From Megalonaias nervosa (Eukaryota; Mollusca; Bivalvia; Unionida; Unionidae): a stretch of 64,000 bases of DNA. Position numbers and translations under genes: made by a program. A model generated the notes under the pieces. That model had not been told where the DNA came from. It was given only the letters and a program-made list of their open reading frames with translations, and searched no databases. The stretch lies in NCBI GenBank assembly GCA_016617855.1, contig JAECUM010009298.1:21453-85452 (forward strand), read 5' to 3'. Positions 46,822 through 57,179 of the stretch are shown here, one piece after another (within the stretch, counting starts at the first letter, position 1; each line of letters opens with the position of its first letter).

Positions 46822-48758
46822 ACAAAGAAACATTGGATCACAACAGATGTCCTTGAACTATGTGACAAAAGAAGAGAACTGAAAAAGGGAAAAAGAGATC
46901 ATGAAGGAGCTAGAAAATACAGAGAGATAAACAACATGATAAGGAAAAGCATGAAAAAAGCAAAGGAATCCTGGATAGAGGGGCAATGCTGCAAAATCGA
47001 AGACAGTCTGAGCAAATATGACATCAAAATGGCATATCAACTGGTGAAAGATCTCACAACCCATGAACAGGGAATAACTACCACCATCCAAGACAAATCA
47101 GGAAAATGCCTCACAGAAGATCAAGAGATCCTCCAGCAATGGATAGAATACTGTTCAGAATTGTACAATCATAAGACCCAAGGAGATCCAGCAGTACTAA
47201 ATTGCCCTCAGGCAGAAGAAATTGCTGATAGCTCCATTCTTCGTGAAGAAGTAGAAAGTGCAGTTAGGTCACTAAAGAAAGGAAAGTCAGCCAGTATTGA
47301 TAACATACCAGCAGAGCTCATTCAAGCAGGAGGAGAAGAGATAGTTACAGTCCTAACAACAATCTGCAACAAGATATGGCAGACAGGAGAATGGCCCACC
47401 ACAAGGACACAGTCCTTGGTCATTGTGCTCCCCAAGAAAGGAAACCTACAGCTATGCCAAAACTACAGAACCATCAGTTTGATCAATCACCCGAGCAAAG
47501 TCATGCTGAAGATAATTTTCAACAGACTAAAGCCTCAAGCAGAGAAAATTATTGCTGAGGAGCAGGAAGGCTTCCGAGCAGGAAGGAGCACCACAGAACA
47601 AATCTTCAGTCTCAGACTCCTTTTCAAAAAATACCTTCAGCATCGGCAGAATCTATACGTCTTTATAGATTTCAAAATTGCCTTTGATAGGGTATGGCAT
47701 GCAACCTTATGGGCAACTATGAGGAACTAAAACATCAGCTCAAACCTGGTGCAGGTTGTTGAGCACCTCTATGACAAAGCCACCAGTGCTGTTCTCATCA
47801 ATGGTAGCAGAGGAGATTGGTTTCAAACAACAGCTGGAGTCGGAAAGGATGTATACTGTCACTTACACTCTTCAACATTTTCCTGGAAAGGCTCATGGAG
47901 GATGCCTTGCATGACCACAAGGGCACTGTCAGCATCGGAGGAAGAACAATCACCAACCTTCGCTTCACAGATGATATTGATGGTTTAGCAGGAGATGAAA
48001 AAGAACTGGCTGACTTGGTTGAATGCCTTGACACAATCTCCACAGCATATGGTATGGAGATTAGCGCTGAAAAAACCAAACTGATGACAAACAACACCAT
48101 TGGCATCAATGCAGAAATAAAGGTTAGTGGACAGAAACTGGAAAGAGTCACAAGCTTCAAGTACTTGGGATCAATTATCACAGATGAGGGCTCCAAACCA
48201 GAACTACTTTGCAGGATTACCCAGACAACAGCAGCAATAACAAAGTTGAGACCAATATGGAAAGATACCAACATTGCCTTTGGTTCCACAATAAGGCTGA
48301 TGCACTAGATTGTCATATCCATCTTTCTGTATGCTTGAGAAACATGGACGCTCACATCAGATATAGAAAGAAGGATTCAAACCTTCGAAATGAGATGCTA
48401 TCGCAAGATCTTGGGCATCTCATACATTGACCACATAACCAATGAAGAAGCCCACAACAGGATCCAACAAGCCATCGGATCCTATGAAGACCTCTTGACC
48501 ACTGTAAAAAAGTGCAAACTGAAGTGGTACAGTTATGTATCAAGATCATCTGGATTGGCAAAAACAATCTTGCAAGGCACAGTGCAAGGGTGTAGAAGAA
48601 GAGGCAGACAGAAAAAGAGGTGGGTAGACAACATTAAGGAGTGGACAGGCATGGGATTTGGAGATTCCCAAAGGGCAGTAGAGAACAGGGAAAGATGGAG
48701 AGAATTGGTTATAAAGTCAACTGCAGTGCTCCAACGACCTCTTAGGCTAAGGGATTGA
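46822..48758 (+). pseudogene. LINE reverse transcriptase domain, frameshifted
   Basis: An intact stretch 46936-47730 holds LVIVLPKKGNLQLCQNYRTI, EEQEGFRAGRSTTEQIF and YVFIDFKIAFDRVWH (motif A). A TAA replaces the codon after MRN. Near 47842 one base is missing in GGAGTCGGAAAGG, moving the frame to RKGCILSLTLFNIFLERLME and LRFTDDIDGLAGDE (motif C, FTDD where FADD is usual). Two further stops flank FLYA near 48306-48339, and the C-terminal part 48390-48758 is open and basic (RRRGRQKKRWVDNIKEW). No intact enzyme is made. Confidence 0.9.
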
Positions 48759-49074
48759 TGCTGATGATGATGAAACTTTAATTCAATTTTAAGATTTTAA
48801 TTGACAATGTGAGTCATACAATGCAGAAGTTTCATTTACTAGAACAATATTACAAGTAGCTAAAACCTCTAACCTAGGTAAGTACACTTGGGATTTATAT
48901 CCTAGGGGCATGGTTACCATCGCTATTGCTTTGATCTCAGGATTAAACAGACTTCTAGCAACCGCACAAAAAAAGAAAACAACTGATATCTGGGAGCTCA
49001 GTGTATTACTTCTAGGTACATATAATACTGCTATTACTTCTGTAAGTTCTTCCATAAAGACTTCTACAAGAACT

Positions 49075-49077
<3 letters not shown>

Positions 49078-49117
<40 letters not shown>
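49078..49117. repeat. (TA)n microsatellite
   Basis: About 20 TA dinucleotides, some 300 bp downstream of the RTE-like LINE. Confidence 0.95.
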
Positions 49118-49121
<4 letters not shown>

Positions 49122-49343
49122 CATGTATAATGTAAGAAGAAAGAGAGGGACTGAGGATATATTAAATTGAATAAATCTGGCAGCCTCGGGAGTAATGACC
49201 AAAAACAGTTTACATCTTTCATAACCTCAGGTAGATTGATAAATGGACAGCTAGATGTGAAATATTTATGTAGATTTACAACAATTAAAAGAAAGTGAAA
49301 GAGTCATCACTACTTATACAACAAAGCACGAAAATGGTCTTAC

Positions 49344-49419
49344 CTATGATCTATTTCAAATATCCCATGCCTCCATCAATCTTGTATTCCAAATTTTCAC
49401 TGGGATCTTTAGCTGAAGC
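49344..49419 (-). CDS. cadherin exon with a 1-base frameshift
   Basis: Acceptor CCATAG before GCTTCAGC, donor CATAG|GTAAGACC. The first part reads ASAKDPSENLEYKIDGGMG in phase with LLQVN of the previous exon. The second part reads IFEIDH plus AG in phase with C|TCAGGTGTG of the next exon, giving F-x-ID-x-SSGVI. The two parts are one base out of register at ATGGGATATTT: the exon is 76 nt where 77 is needed, and read straight through it hits TAG. One more G in the GGG run would restore register. Either a real inactivating or polymorphic indel, or an assembly/homopolymer error. Confidence 0.85.
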
Positions 49420-49639
49420 CTATGGAAAAAGAAACATATTTTCACATTTTGAATCATAAATCTCATGCAACAGCCATGAAAACTTTACCAATAAGAGTGA
49501 TTTAAATAATTATGAACATAACCAAAAATATCAGTGTTACAATAATACGCAAAAGAAGATTGTTTACTGGCTTATACTGTGCAACTGCTGCCATTGTTTT
49601 GTTTATGAAACCATCTTTTTACTGGTAAAATAAGTTTCT

Positions 49640-50252
49640 TCAATAATACTTACTCGATCATAATACCTTAGGAGAACTACTTCCTCATAATCCAGCCCTC
49701 ACAGGCTAAAACATTTCAGCTAAAAACGTTAACATTAGATAGTGTGAGGTCCCCTCAATTCAGGAATTGGCGCAGAATCCCAGGAATACTTCTGGAACAG
49801 GAAGTACACTTTACATATTGAAGTAACTGCAGGGTGACTGGGAGGGTGTATGTGAATGATGATCAGGTAAGTATTATTGAAGAAACTTACTTTTAATAGA
49901 AAAAAACTTGGTTTCTTCTTCCAAATGCATATCCCAATCATAATAAATTAGGACAATAGGTGGAGGGAGTTACATATTTAACCCTTCAAGGCCATCACTG
50001 GTCCCCTAAGTTATGTGAGACAGCTTCTAGATAACCTAAGTGGAGAACAGACTCCATCTGTCGAGGAGTGGCTTCAAAATGGATAATTTTTCCCTCCTGC
50101 AGAAGCAACAAAAGTCACGAAGCTGTGTCATAATGAAGCTGCTTTTACCTATAACATTTTAGCCTGGAAGGGCTAGATTTCCAACACAGTAGTAGTTCTC
50201 TTGGGCATTATGATCAGGTAATGTATTTGAAGAAGAAATATATTTGAGGACA
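49640..50252. mobile_element. composite of inverted DIRS-type termini
   Basis: The left end (TTTCTTCAATAATACTTACT, CGATCATAATACCTTAGGAG, then AACTACT ... CAGGCTAAAA) is repeated in inverse orientation at 50150-50252 (CTAGCC / AACTACTACTG / TGATCAGGTAATGTATTTG on plus). A second back-to-back pair lies inside: GATCAGGTAAGTATTATTGA (49860) and TTTCTTCTTCCAAATGCATA (49913). So two short inverted-repeat units lie in tandem. The internal block GGGAGTTACAT (49963) is shared with 44030. No coding region. Confidence 0.55.
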
Positions 50253-50409
50253 GCATACATGGAAAATAAGTTCATCGTGATGTCATATCTTACACAATGA
50301 AAAACAGACAATTAAAAGTTGTATACAAATACAAAATACAATAGTCTCCCTTCATCTTTTGTGACTGCCTTTCTGCAGTGACAAGGTGACCCTTTAAATG
50401 GGGTAGCCT

Positions 50410-52680
50410 CTCATCAGGTGTACAGAATACTAACTACATACAAGTCTGATCAATCACTGTGCATTGCATTATTCAATGCCCAATCAGCAGGACCACCAGA
50501 AAGGCACAAAGAAATAGTTAACTTTATCAGTGTTCAGGATATCTACATCATTTTCCTAACAAAACCAGGGCTAAAAAATTCAAGCAATGAGCCAAAGTGT
50601 GTGGATCTAACACCGTCCAGTTACTCCATCAAGTCATTCCAATGCCATTCCCATGTCATTACAAAAGAATTCCATGAGTTACCATCTTAACTGCACTACA
50701 ACTTTCAATTTTGAACACTTGTTTGAACTGGTCTAAGCTACGCTAACAATGGAACAAAGGTCAATCCATTTTTATGCCTCTACCGGTCACCTCCTAGTAA
50801 AAAAAAACAAGCTGACTGAATCTCTCTTTTTGGACTAGTTTCCTAACCTCCTGGAGTATGGAAATTTGATAGGAGGCAACCTGATTATTCTTGGAGATTT
50901 CAACTTTCACTTTGACTGTCCTGGAAACCCATACCCATGAAAACTCCTAGATTCTATTCATGTTTTCAACCTCAAATAGTCAGTTAGCCAACCCACCAAT
51001 AAACATGGTCAGTTTTACATTGGATTTTCATAGACCTGATGATAATATTCTATATTCTTCATTGGTGTCCCACAAACTTGCATCATATCACCTATGCATC
51101 ATATGCCATCTCAGCATATCAGTCCCTAACCCTGCATCTGTTTGCTCCTAAGAGAAATCTCAATATGATAAATAAAGCCAAGCAAGGATAAGAACTTCGT
51201 TACTTCCTACAGCAGTACAATTTGACAAATGCTTGCATTTATTGCTTGACAAACATACCCCAGCATTGAAGTGCAGGGTATCAATTCACAAGTGTTCTCC
51301 ATGGTATAGTAGTGTTAGGGACCATTTACACACTGCCAAAAGAGAACGCCATAAGTCTGTGAGGATTTGGCTTTCCACCACCCTCACTATTCATAAGCAG
51401 ATCTATGAAGCTCCAAAGAAGAATGTCACAAGCATATTTAATGCAGCAAAATCAGCATACTACAATACTAAGATCACTGTAAGTTCCAGCTGTAAAGAGC
51501 TATTCAAAACCATGAACAAGCTAATGTCAAAGAATAAATGTACACCACTTCCACTGATCTTGAAGACTCTCTGGTCCTGCTTGCATGTTTCTTTCGTGAC
51601 AAAATTCAATCCATTAGAAATAAGCTTGACAACACAATTTCAACTGACTCACTGTCACCATACATTTGTGATAGAGAATATCCATGGCAACCCTTAACAG
51701 CTTTTAAACCTGTCTCTTTGGATTCAATACATACAATTGTGATGAAGAGCACCCCAAAGCCATGTGAATTTGATCTGATTCTGACTTCACTGCTTCTTGA
51801 ATGCTTATATTCAATATTGCCTTCACTAACTGATGTTATCAATCCTTACCTCACATTCAGGGAATTTTCATTATTTTTCAAAATCATCATTGTAAAGCCT
51901 TGGTGCCTCAAACTGACAAATGACTCTACTGATTTAAAGCTATTCCTTGTTTCTAACCTCTCATTCATTTACAAAAATCTTTGACAAAAAAAAAAAGTTG
52001 TTCTCTTCCAACTTGTATCTCATCTGAATTCAAATAGTCTTTTTAGCAATGTACAGTCTGCATATCACCATTGGCATAGTACTGAAGCTGCCCTTCTGAG
52101 AGTAGTTAATGACCTTCTCTCTGTTTTGGATAGTGGAAAGATTACAGTTTTCACTGCCCTTGACTTGTCTGTGGCATTTTACACAATAGAACAATATATA
52201 TTACTTCACTGTCTCCAGCATGTACTTGGTATTCATGATGCAACCTTACTATGGTGCAAGTCCTACTTAGTCAACAGGATACATATTGTGTCCATAAATG
52301 GATAACATTCCAGTCCAGTTGATCTATGTTTTGGTGCTCCACAAGGCTCTGTTCTTATGACTGAGCCCCGTTCTCTTCATTGTTTACATTCAGCCACTCT
52401 CCATTATCATAGATCGACATCCAGTATCTCACCAAATGTACACTGATGACACTCAAATATACAAATCTAGCTGCCCAACTGAAGTTGAGGCTACCATCCA
52501 AAGCATAGAGAGGTGCATTTCCGATGTGAAGTCAAGGATGACATGTAACAAGAAGCAGATGAACAACGATAAAACTGAAGTCATTCTGATCATCATGCAA
52601 AGACTTTATCATTCACATCCTTTACTTCAAACAATAAGTATCAGCAATATCAACATTCAATTCACACAGTCAGTATGAAA
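50410..52680 (+). mobile_element. CR1/L2-like LINE, decayed
   Basis: The endonuclease start is LCIALFNAQSAGPPERHKEI (50450), with a LGDFNF-like stretch near 50895. The pre-RT region includes AKRERHKSVRIW, YYNTKITVSSSCKELFKTMN and FFRDKIQSIRNKLDNT. RT landmarks are FKPVSLDSIHTIVMKSTPKP (51705-51765), STEAALLRVVNDLLSVLDSG (52080-52140), a LGAPQGSVL-like stretch (52330) and MYTDDTQIYKS (52436, motif C, YTDD where YADD is usual) followed by MNNDKTEVILI. It resembles the CR1/L2/Rex1-type LINEs. Many stops and frameshifts. It lies in the cadherin intron between exons 53559 and 49344. Confidence 0.82.
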
Positions 52681-52700
52681 CCTACCTATCACTCTCAACA

Positions 52701-52731
52701 GTATGATCTCATTACCAGAATGAGATCATAC
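52701..52731. repeat. perfect 13-bp inverted repeat with 5-nt loop
   Basis: GTATGATCTCATT, loop ACCAG, AATGAGATCATAC. A directly repeated CCTAGGATTT follows. It is at the end of recognisable LINE sequence. Could be a short hairpin or a remnant palindrome. Confidence 0.8.
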
Positions 52732-53558
52732 CTAGGATTTTGCCTAGGATTTGTCTGAGATGCCTACTCAACTAACTTGTTAACCTAAACAGTTAGGTGC
52801 TAAGCTAGCTTGTCTCTTGGGTGTGTTTATGGCCCAATAAGTGAGAATGCTGTCCATATTCTTGGTTCAGTGCTGGTTTTGAACAACATGTGGCATGGGG
52901 AGCAACTCCTAGGTATTGCCATGATAATGCCTATATTACTGCCTTAAGAAGGAATGATTTTGGTTTTCATATGTATCTTCCTCATCTACATTTTCCTCCG
53001 GTATGCTGATGTCATTTATGTATCTTTTAAAAGAGACACAGTGAGATAAAATCCATGTATATTCCGTATCCAATCTGGTCACACAGTTCTTAAAAAGAAC
53101 CTTAGAATGAACACAATAGTTTTCCTATTAAATTGAGATGCTGAATAAGATACGTCATCAAAGTGATCAGTTATAAGAAATTCAATATTCTTCTCAGAGA
53201 ACACAGAAAAATTTTGCTAATGCGATGATAAAGATAGTATTCTGTCAGTAGTATCAGCATTAGGAGAGATATCTACACAGTGTGCAATTACAGACTCTTC
53301 AGCAATGTCTGATTTATTCATGTAACCGCCATCTTAAATTGTTTCTCTAACTTTTTATCTCACCTGCATAGGCTACAAAAATAGAAACTTGGAACTTTGT
53401 TACACACCAGTGCCGCATTGTTTGTCCACCATATTGAACAACCTTTTACAAATCCATTTTTCTACCTTCATGTGTTTTCTTATGAACTAATGTTTGTAAA
53501 CTGAAAAATTAGGATGAAAGATATTCTGATACAGCATTTTAAAAAGTGTGATACTTAC
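52732..53558. other. cadherin intron sequence without firm feature
   Basis: May include decayed 3' LINE sequence to about 52850. No other feature recognised. Confidence 0.4.
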
Positions 53559-53694
53559 ATTTACTTGTAAAAGCATAGTTAAGGGAGAAGCACCTTCTGC
53601 TATGTTCAGTTCTGAGCCATTTAAGGGGCTGAATATCACAGGCAAGAACATATTAACATCTGTCACATGGATAAAAACAACACATACTGTTGAC
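53559..53694 (-). CDS. cadherin exon (degenerate boundary DVNMFLP)
   Basis: Acceptor ATCACAG before GTCAACAG, donor GTAAAT|GTAAGTA. After the split Arg codon it reads STVCVVFIHVTDVNMFLPVI, FSPLNGSELNIAEGASPLTM and LLQVN. The repeat boundary is DVNMFLPVIF, where DVNDN-x-PVF is usual, so the second Ca-ligand pair (DN) is replaced by MF. IAEGASP stands in for the ENxP-type strand. Phase 0 at its end. Confidence 0.93.
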
Positions 53695-54049
53695 CTGTGA
53701 TTAAAAAATAATGAAAATTATTGGGGAAGAATATCCATTTTTTGCCAAAATAATGCCATTTTTTTTTTTGTTCAACATGCGTACATTCAGGTATCAATTT
53801 CTATACATTTCAACTTTTACAAAAGCTATTTTTGGAATGGACATTTCTATTTGATACACAAAATCTAGTCTCAGTTTTGATTTTAGTTGGAATAAAAGCA
53901 ATAGTTTAGTAAGATGTGTAGAATGTTCAATATCTTCAGCATAATCAAAGATTTTTGTTGTTCTCAATAAAAGCATTGAGCAGAAAAAGAAACAAGAATA
54001 TTGTAAATAGCACATTGTTTAATAGTTCACTATGTAGATACTCAAATAT

Positions 54050-54141
54050 TTGTGCATAAACCATTTTCCTTCTTTCAGTCACAGTGACCATGATTTTGAC
54101 CTCTTGATTCTAAAATTGACAGGCTTCTTCCAGTCTGTAAT
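54050..54141 (+). repeat. ~145-bp TGACC-rich repeat, left flank of the insertion
   Basis: AAACCATTTTCCTTCTTTCA, GTCACAGTGACCATGATTTT, GACC and AGGCTTCTTCCAG match the family of 35033-36200. The sequence changes abruptly at about 54142. Confidence 0.65.
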
Positions 54142-55808
54142 TGTAAGGGTGCAAATTTCTGTCAATCTATAAAGAGCACATTAATTTGGGCAGGTGAATG
54201 ATTAATTAGATTTATGGGGACTGGTGCATGTTTAAACCGCTATACTGCAAGGATTTTTAATGTCTGTTGCGAGAGGAAGTGATTCTTAATTAAGCCTTCG
54301 TTTATGTAACAGTCAGACAGACTGGAAGGAAAGGGTTAACTTTGATCTTTGTATCAAAAATGTCAGAGCTGATATTATCCAGAATCAGTTATTTGGAAAC
54401 ATAGAGGTCATGCGGACCGCAGTTTTGGCGCCTAGTTATAAAAGGCGGTAGATATATTTAATCCAGATTGGTTACGCTAAATAAGGAGCGTGGTTCCCAC
54501 ACAAAATTTCTTGGTTTTAATATGCCCCATCGCAAAAATTTAGTCAGTCTACGTTTTTCTGCAAGAGAAAAAATATAGGAGATTCCGAGTTTGAATTTAG
54601 AAGAAATTCTCTCGTAAAACAATTATCCAAGGGACAGGATGTCTGGAAAGTCGACGGACAATTCTGGCGGTAGAAGCAAGCAAAGCTTGAAAGTACAAGG
54701 CTTTTGCATCAATCTCAAGTAATCAGTTGATACCAATATAACGATTTGCTTGGATTTATTTACTTATATTTGCATGAATTTATTTGTTTAAATTCGTAGA
54801 TCAATTTTCTTGATATGAGTACAACTGTGTTGAGTTCATCTATCTGAATCCGTACAATGATCTTCTTTATATAAGTTTGATGAATTGTTTGAATGTGTCA
54901 TCTTGACTGTTATAGGAAAATAGGTATTCTAAGAATTTCATGCCTTATTTTAGTTGATATGAGTTACGAGAATCCGTGTGAATTCACCAACCTTAGATGA
55001 TTTCACATATGATAAAGACTTGAGTGTGTATTGACTGAAATTAACATTGTTAAGCCATGAAGTGAGATTTCATGTATGCTAAAGACTTGAATGTGTGTAT
55101 TTGCTGGAAATAGGGTAGTTAAGCCATGTAATGAATTTCATTCATTCATTTGTGTAATTGAGACGAGAACGGAACTGTTATGTTTCGTGTGATATTAATG
55201 TGAGTCAGGTTGAAAAAAGCCATTAGGAAGTACATTAATCTTATGAAACTAGGTATGTTTATGGTCTGCCATGTTTAGCTTGACCAGATAGCCTTTGGTA
55301 TCTGTTTGAATTCCGATAGAACTATATCTGATATAACGAGAGGGGAGTAATGATCTATTCCCAGTAGGATATCTGACAGGAGATTTAGGTTGCTTCTCTA
55401 TTTATTTTGAAGGGGAAATAGCTCCACTGACGTATCCATGTACCTACTTATCCAAGTATCTACATACTTACGTATCCACCTACCCAGACAAAGTTCGAGG
55501 GCCGAAAGAGGCGAGACAATAGAGAATTTGGAGAAGAAAAAAAGGTGGAAAGGACAAAGAAGAACAGCCACAGTGAAGTTGGAATGAACCGGAAATAATC
55601 AGGTTATGAAGTCGTACAAGGCAATGACTTTGATTGTTCACTCAATTCTATGATGAATCAATTCTATCATTTAAAACAGATTGACTATTTATATAAGTAT
55701 ATTTGTGTTTGAAATTCAGTGAATGATTTATTTCAAAAAGAAGTGTATCCTCCTAATGTAATGTTTTATCACAGTTGTTTATGTAATTGATTAAATTGTT
55801 GTCTTTCA
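54142..55808 (+). mobile_element. candidate long LTR of a retrotransposon
   Basis: The segment starts TGTAAGGGTG and ends CTTTCA (TG...CA). It contains a TATA-like box TTATAAAAGG at about 54437, and is less AT-rich than its surroundings. Five bases after its end is TGGGGGCTCGT (55813-55823), which equals the first 11 bases of a tRNA-Pro primer-binding site. Both flanks are the same repeat family, consistent with an insertion. Only one LTR and about 200 bp of leader are present, with no gag/pol. Family and exact ends are uncertain. Confidence 0.4.
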
Positions 55809-55812
55809 TGTA

Positions 55813-55823
55813 TGGGGGCTCGT
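55813..55823 (+). other. partial tRNA-Pro-like primer-binding site
   Basis: TGGGGGCTCGT, complementary to the last 11 bases of tRNA-Pro; the next bases (GTCATTC) no longer match. It lies 4 nt after the CA that would end the candidate LTR. Confidence 0.35.
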
Positions 55824-56025
55824 GTCATTCTGGTTTATATGTCTGCTCAGATCTCTATTTATTCCACCTGTAAGTTTCACACTTTATATTACTATTTACT
55901 TGATCCGGGCAACAACACTGAGAGCGATCACCCTCTAGATAATGATAACCCAATAAAGCGGACACCTTGTAAGAAAGTACAATCTGTCAATCAATCAAAT
56001 CAACCCCCACAGTAATGTATAATTA
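55824..56025 (+). other. leader or gag-start-like sequence after the candidate LTR
   Basis: A short open frame includes LDPGNNTESDHPLDNDNPIK and stops at 56015. AATAAAG and a CAATCAATCAAATCAA tail (55990-56005) resemble a LINE-type 3' end, so the origin is ambiguous. Confidence 0.25.
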
Positions 56026-56110
56026 ATGTTATGGTGTGGAAACCATTTTTTTTCTTTCAGTCAAACTGACCTCTCTTTTGACCTTTTGCTCATAAATTCA
56101 ACAGGATCCT
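56026..56110 (+). repeat. ~145-bp TGACC-rich repeat, right flank of the insertion
   Basis: TGGAAACCATTTTTTTTCTT, TCAGTCAAACTGACC and TTTTGACCTTTTG match the family of 35033-36200. Confidence 0.65.
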
Positions 56111-56428
56111 TTATCACCTGTAGAAAAATGTCTTTTTCCCCAAAACAACAAATATTGATAGTCAAGAATAAAGAAAATGAATTCACAGTTATTATTATTA
56201 GTAGTATTATTATTATCATGTCAAAGTACACTGTGTAAGTTCTGTTCTGGAGAGATCTCATTATATAAAGATAATTTTCATGCAACCTGCCATCACCACA
56301 CAATGATTCCAAGGGGGTGGGTGGGTAAATTTTTGTATATTTCTTTTAATACTGATAAATTATGGCAGTTTAGAATAAAGTGAAGTTGCACATATGAAAA
56401 CAGTGTAAACCTCATAGGATCTAGAAGC

Positions 56429-56605
56429 CATGGTAGCTCAGTTGGTAGAGCATCTGGTTCATAATACAAGGATCCAAGGTTAGATATTCAGCCAAACCAG
56501 CCTGGGTTGGCTGCTTTAGTGTGTTCTTGGGAAAAACACTTAGATCCCATTTCCTTGGCATGATACAGCCAATAATATGTTTAAAGTGATGATAAAAACC
56601 AACCA
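56429..56605 (+). mobile_element. tRNA-derived SINE copy 2
   Basis: A box TAGCTCAGTTGG at 56434-56445, degraded B box region GGTTAGATATTC, then the shared 3' domain GCCTGGGTTGGCTGC ... TTCTTGGGAAAAACACTTAG ... CATTTCCTTGGCATGAT and a short CCAACCAAACAA-type end. It is upstream (plus) of cadherin exon 56977, in the intron. Confidence 0.8.
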
Positions 56606-56629
56606 AACAACTGACCATTAGAGGATATC

Positions 56630-56760
56630 CTATGTTCTCTCTCTCTCTCTGTTCCAGGTTGTATCCTAATAATCCTTTGTGCTTTGTGTGTATTTTATAT
56701 GTTCTATTATCATTGTTGTTGTTGTTGTTATTATTATTATTATTATTATTATCATGTCAA
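56630..56760. repeat. (CT)n and (TTG/TTA)n simple repeats
   Basis: TCTCTCTCTCTCTC at 56638-56651 and a TTG/TTA trinucleotide tract at 56712-56752. Confidence 0.85.
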
Positions 56761-56976
56761 AGTACAGTGTGTTTGAAATATCATAGACAATTTTTAAAGA
56801 TTGTTTTAAATTATTTATTTACATTGACCTTATGGTATATAATATTGTTCAACTGGTTTTGTAAATCTCATATCAAATGAACACTTTTGTATGAGACTCT
56901 ATATAAATGAAGCTACAATAAAAGTGAGTGATATGCTAGAAAGAAAAAAGAGAAGAAACTGTTGTGTATTCCAAAC

Positions 56977-57179
56977 CTTTTTTCTGATAGCACCTGTGGA
57001 TGATCTTCTACAACAACATCTAATCTATACTTTGTGACATATGGCCAAGAGATAGTCTTCGTCAAAATGATTGCACCAGTTGCACTGTTGATAGCAAAGG
57101 GAATTAATTCATTGTCATCCCTGAGGACACTATATGAAACATTTCCATTTCCCTTCGAGTCTGGATCAGTTGCAGTTAC
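56977..57179 (-). CDS. cadherin exon (EC repeat core, ATDPDSKGNG)
   Basis: Acceptor TTCTTAG before GTAACTGC; donor AAAAAG|GTTTGG is weak but the only one that keeps frame. It reads VTATDPDSKGNGNVSYSVLR, FAINSATGAIILTKTISW, YRLDVVVEDHPQVLSEK plus two bases completing Arg with the next exon. ATDPDSKGNGNVSYS is a textbook Ca-binding and strand-B segment, SATGAIIL is the central motif and VVVEDH precedes the linker. Phase 0 at start, phase 2 at end. Confidence 0.95.

Larger units (their letters stand above)
45460..48775 (+). mobile_element. nearly full-length RTE-like LINE, inactivated
   Basis: One long coding region runs from an apurinic-like endonuclease (from about 45882) through reverse transcriptase to a basic C-terminus ending RPLRLRD at 48758. 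It is followed by TGATGCTGATGATGATGAA, the short simple-repeat tail typical of RTE-type LINEs. About 400 bp of GC-rich 5' sequence precedes the endonuclease. Lesions: frameshifts near 45928, 46398 and 47842, and stops at 46819, 47728, 48306 and 48339. It lies in plus orientation, antisense to the cadherin gene, in the intron between exons 49344 and 42206. Confidence 0.9.

Noticed and set aside
56434..56500. Functional tRNA gene suggested by TAGCTCAGTTGG
   Set aside because: The B box is degraded, no cloverleaf can be closed, and SINE-specific sequence follows.
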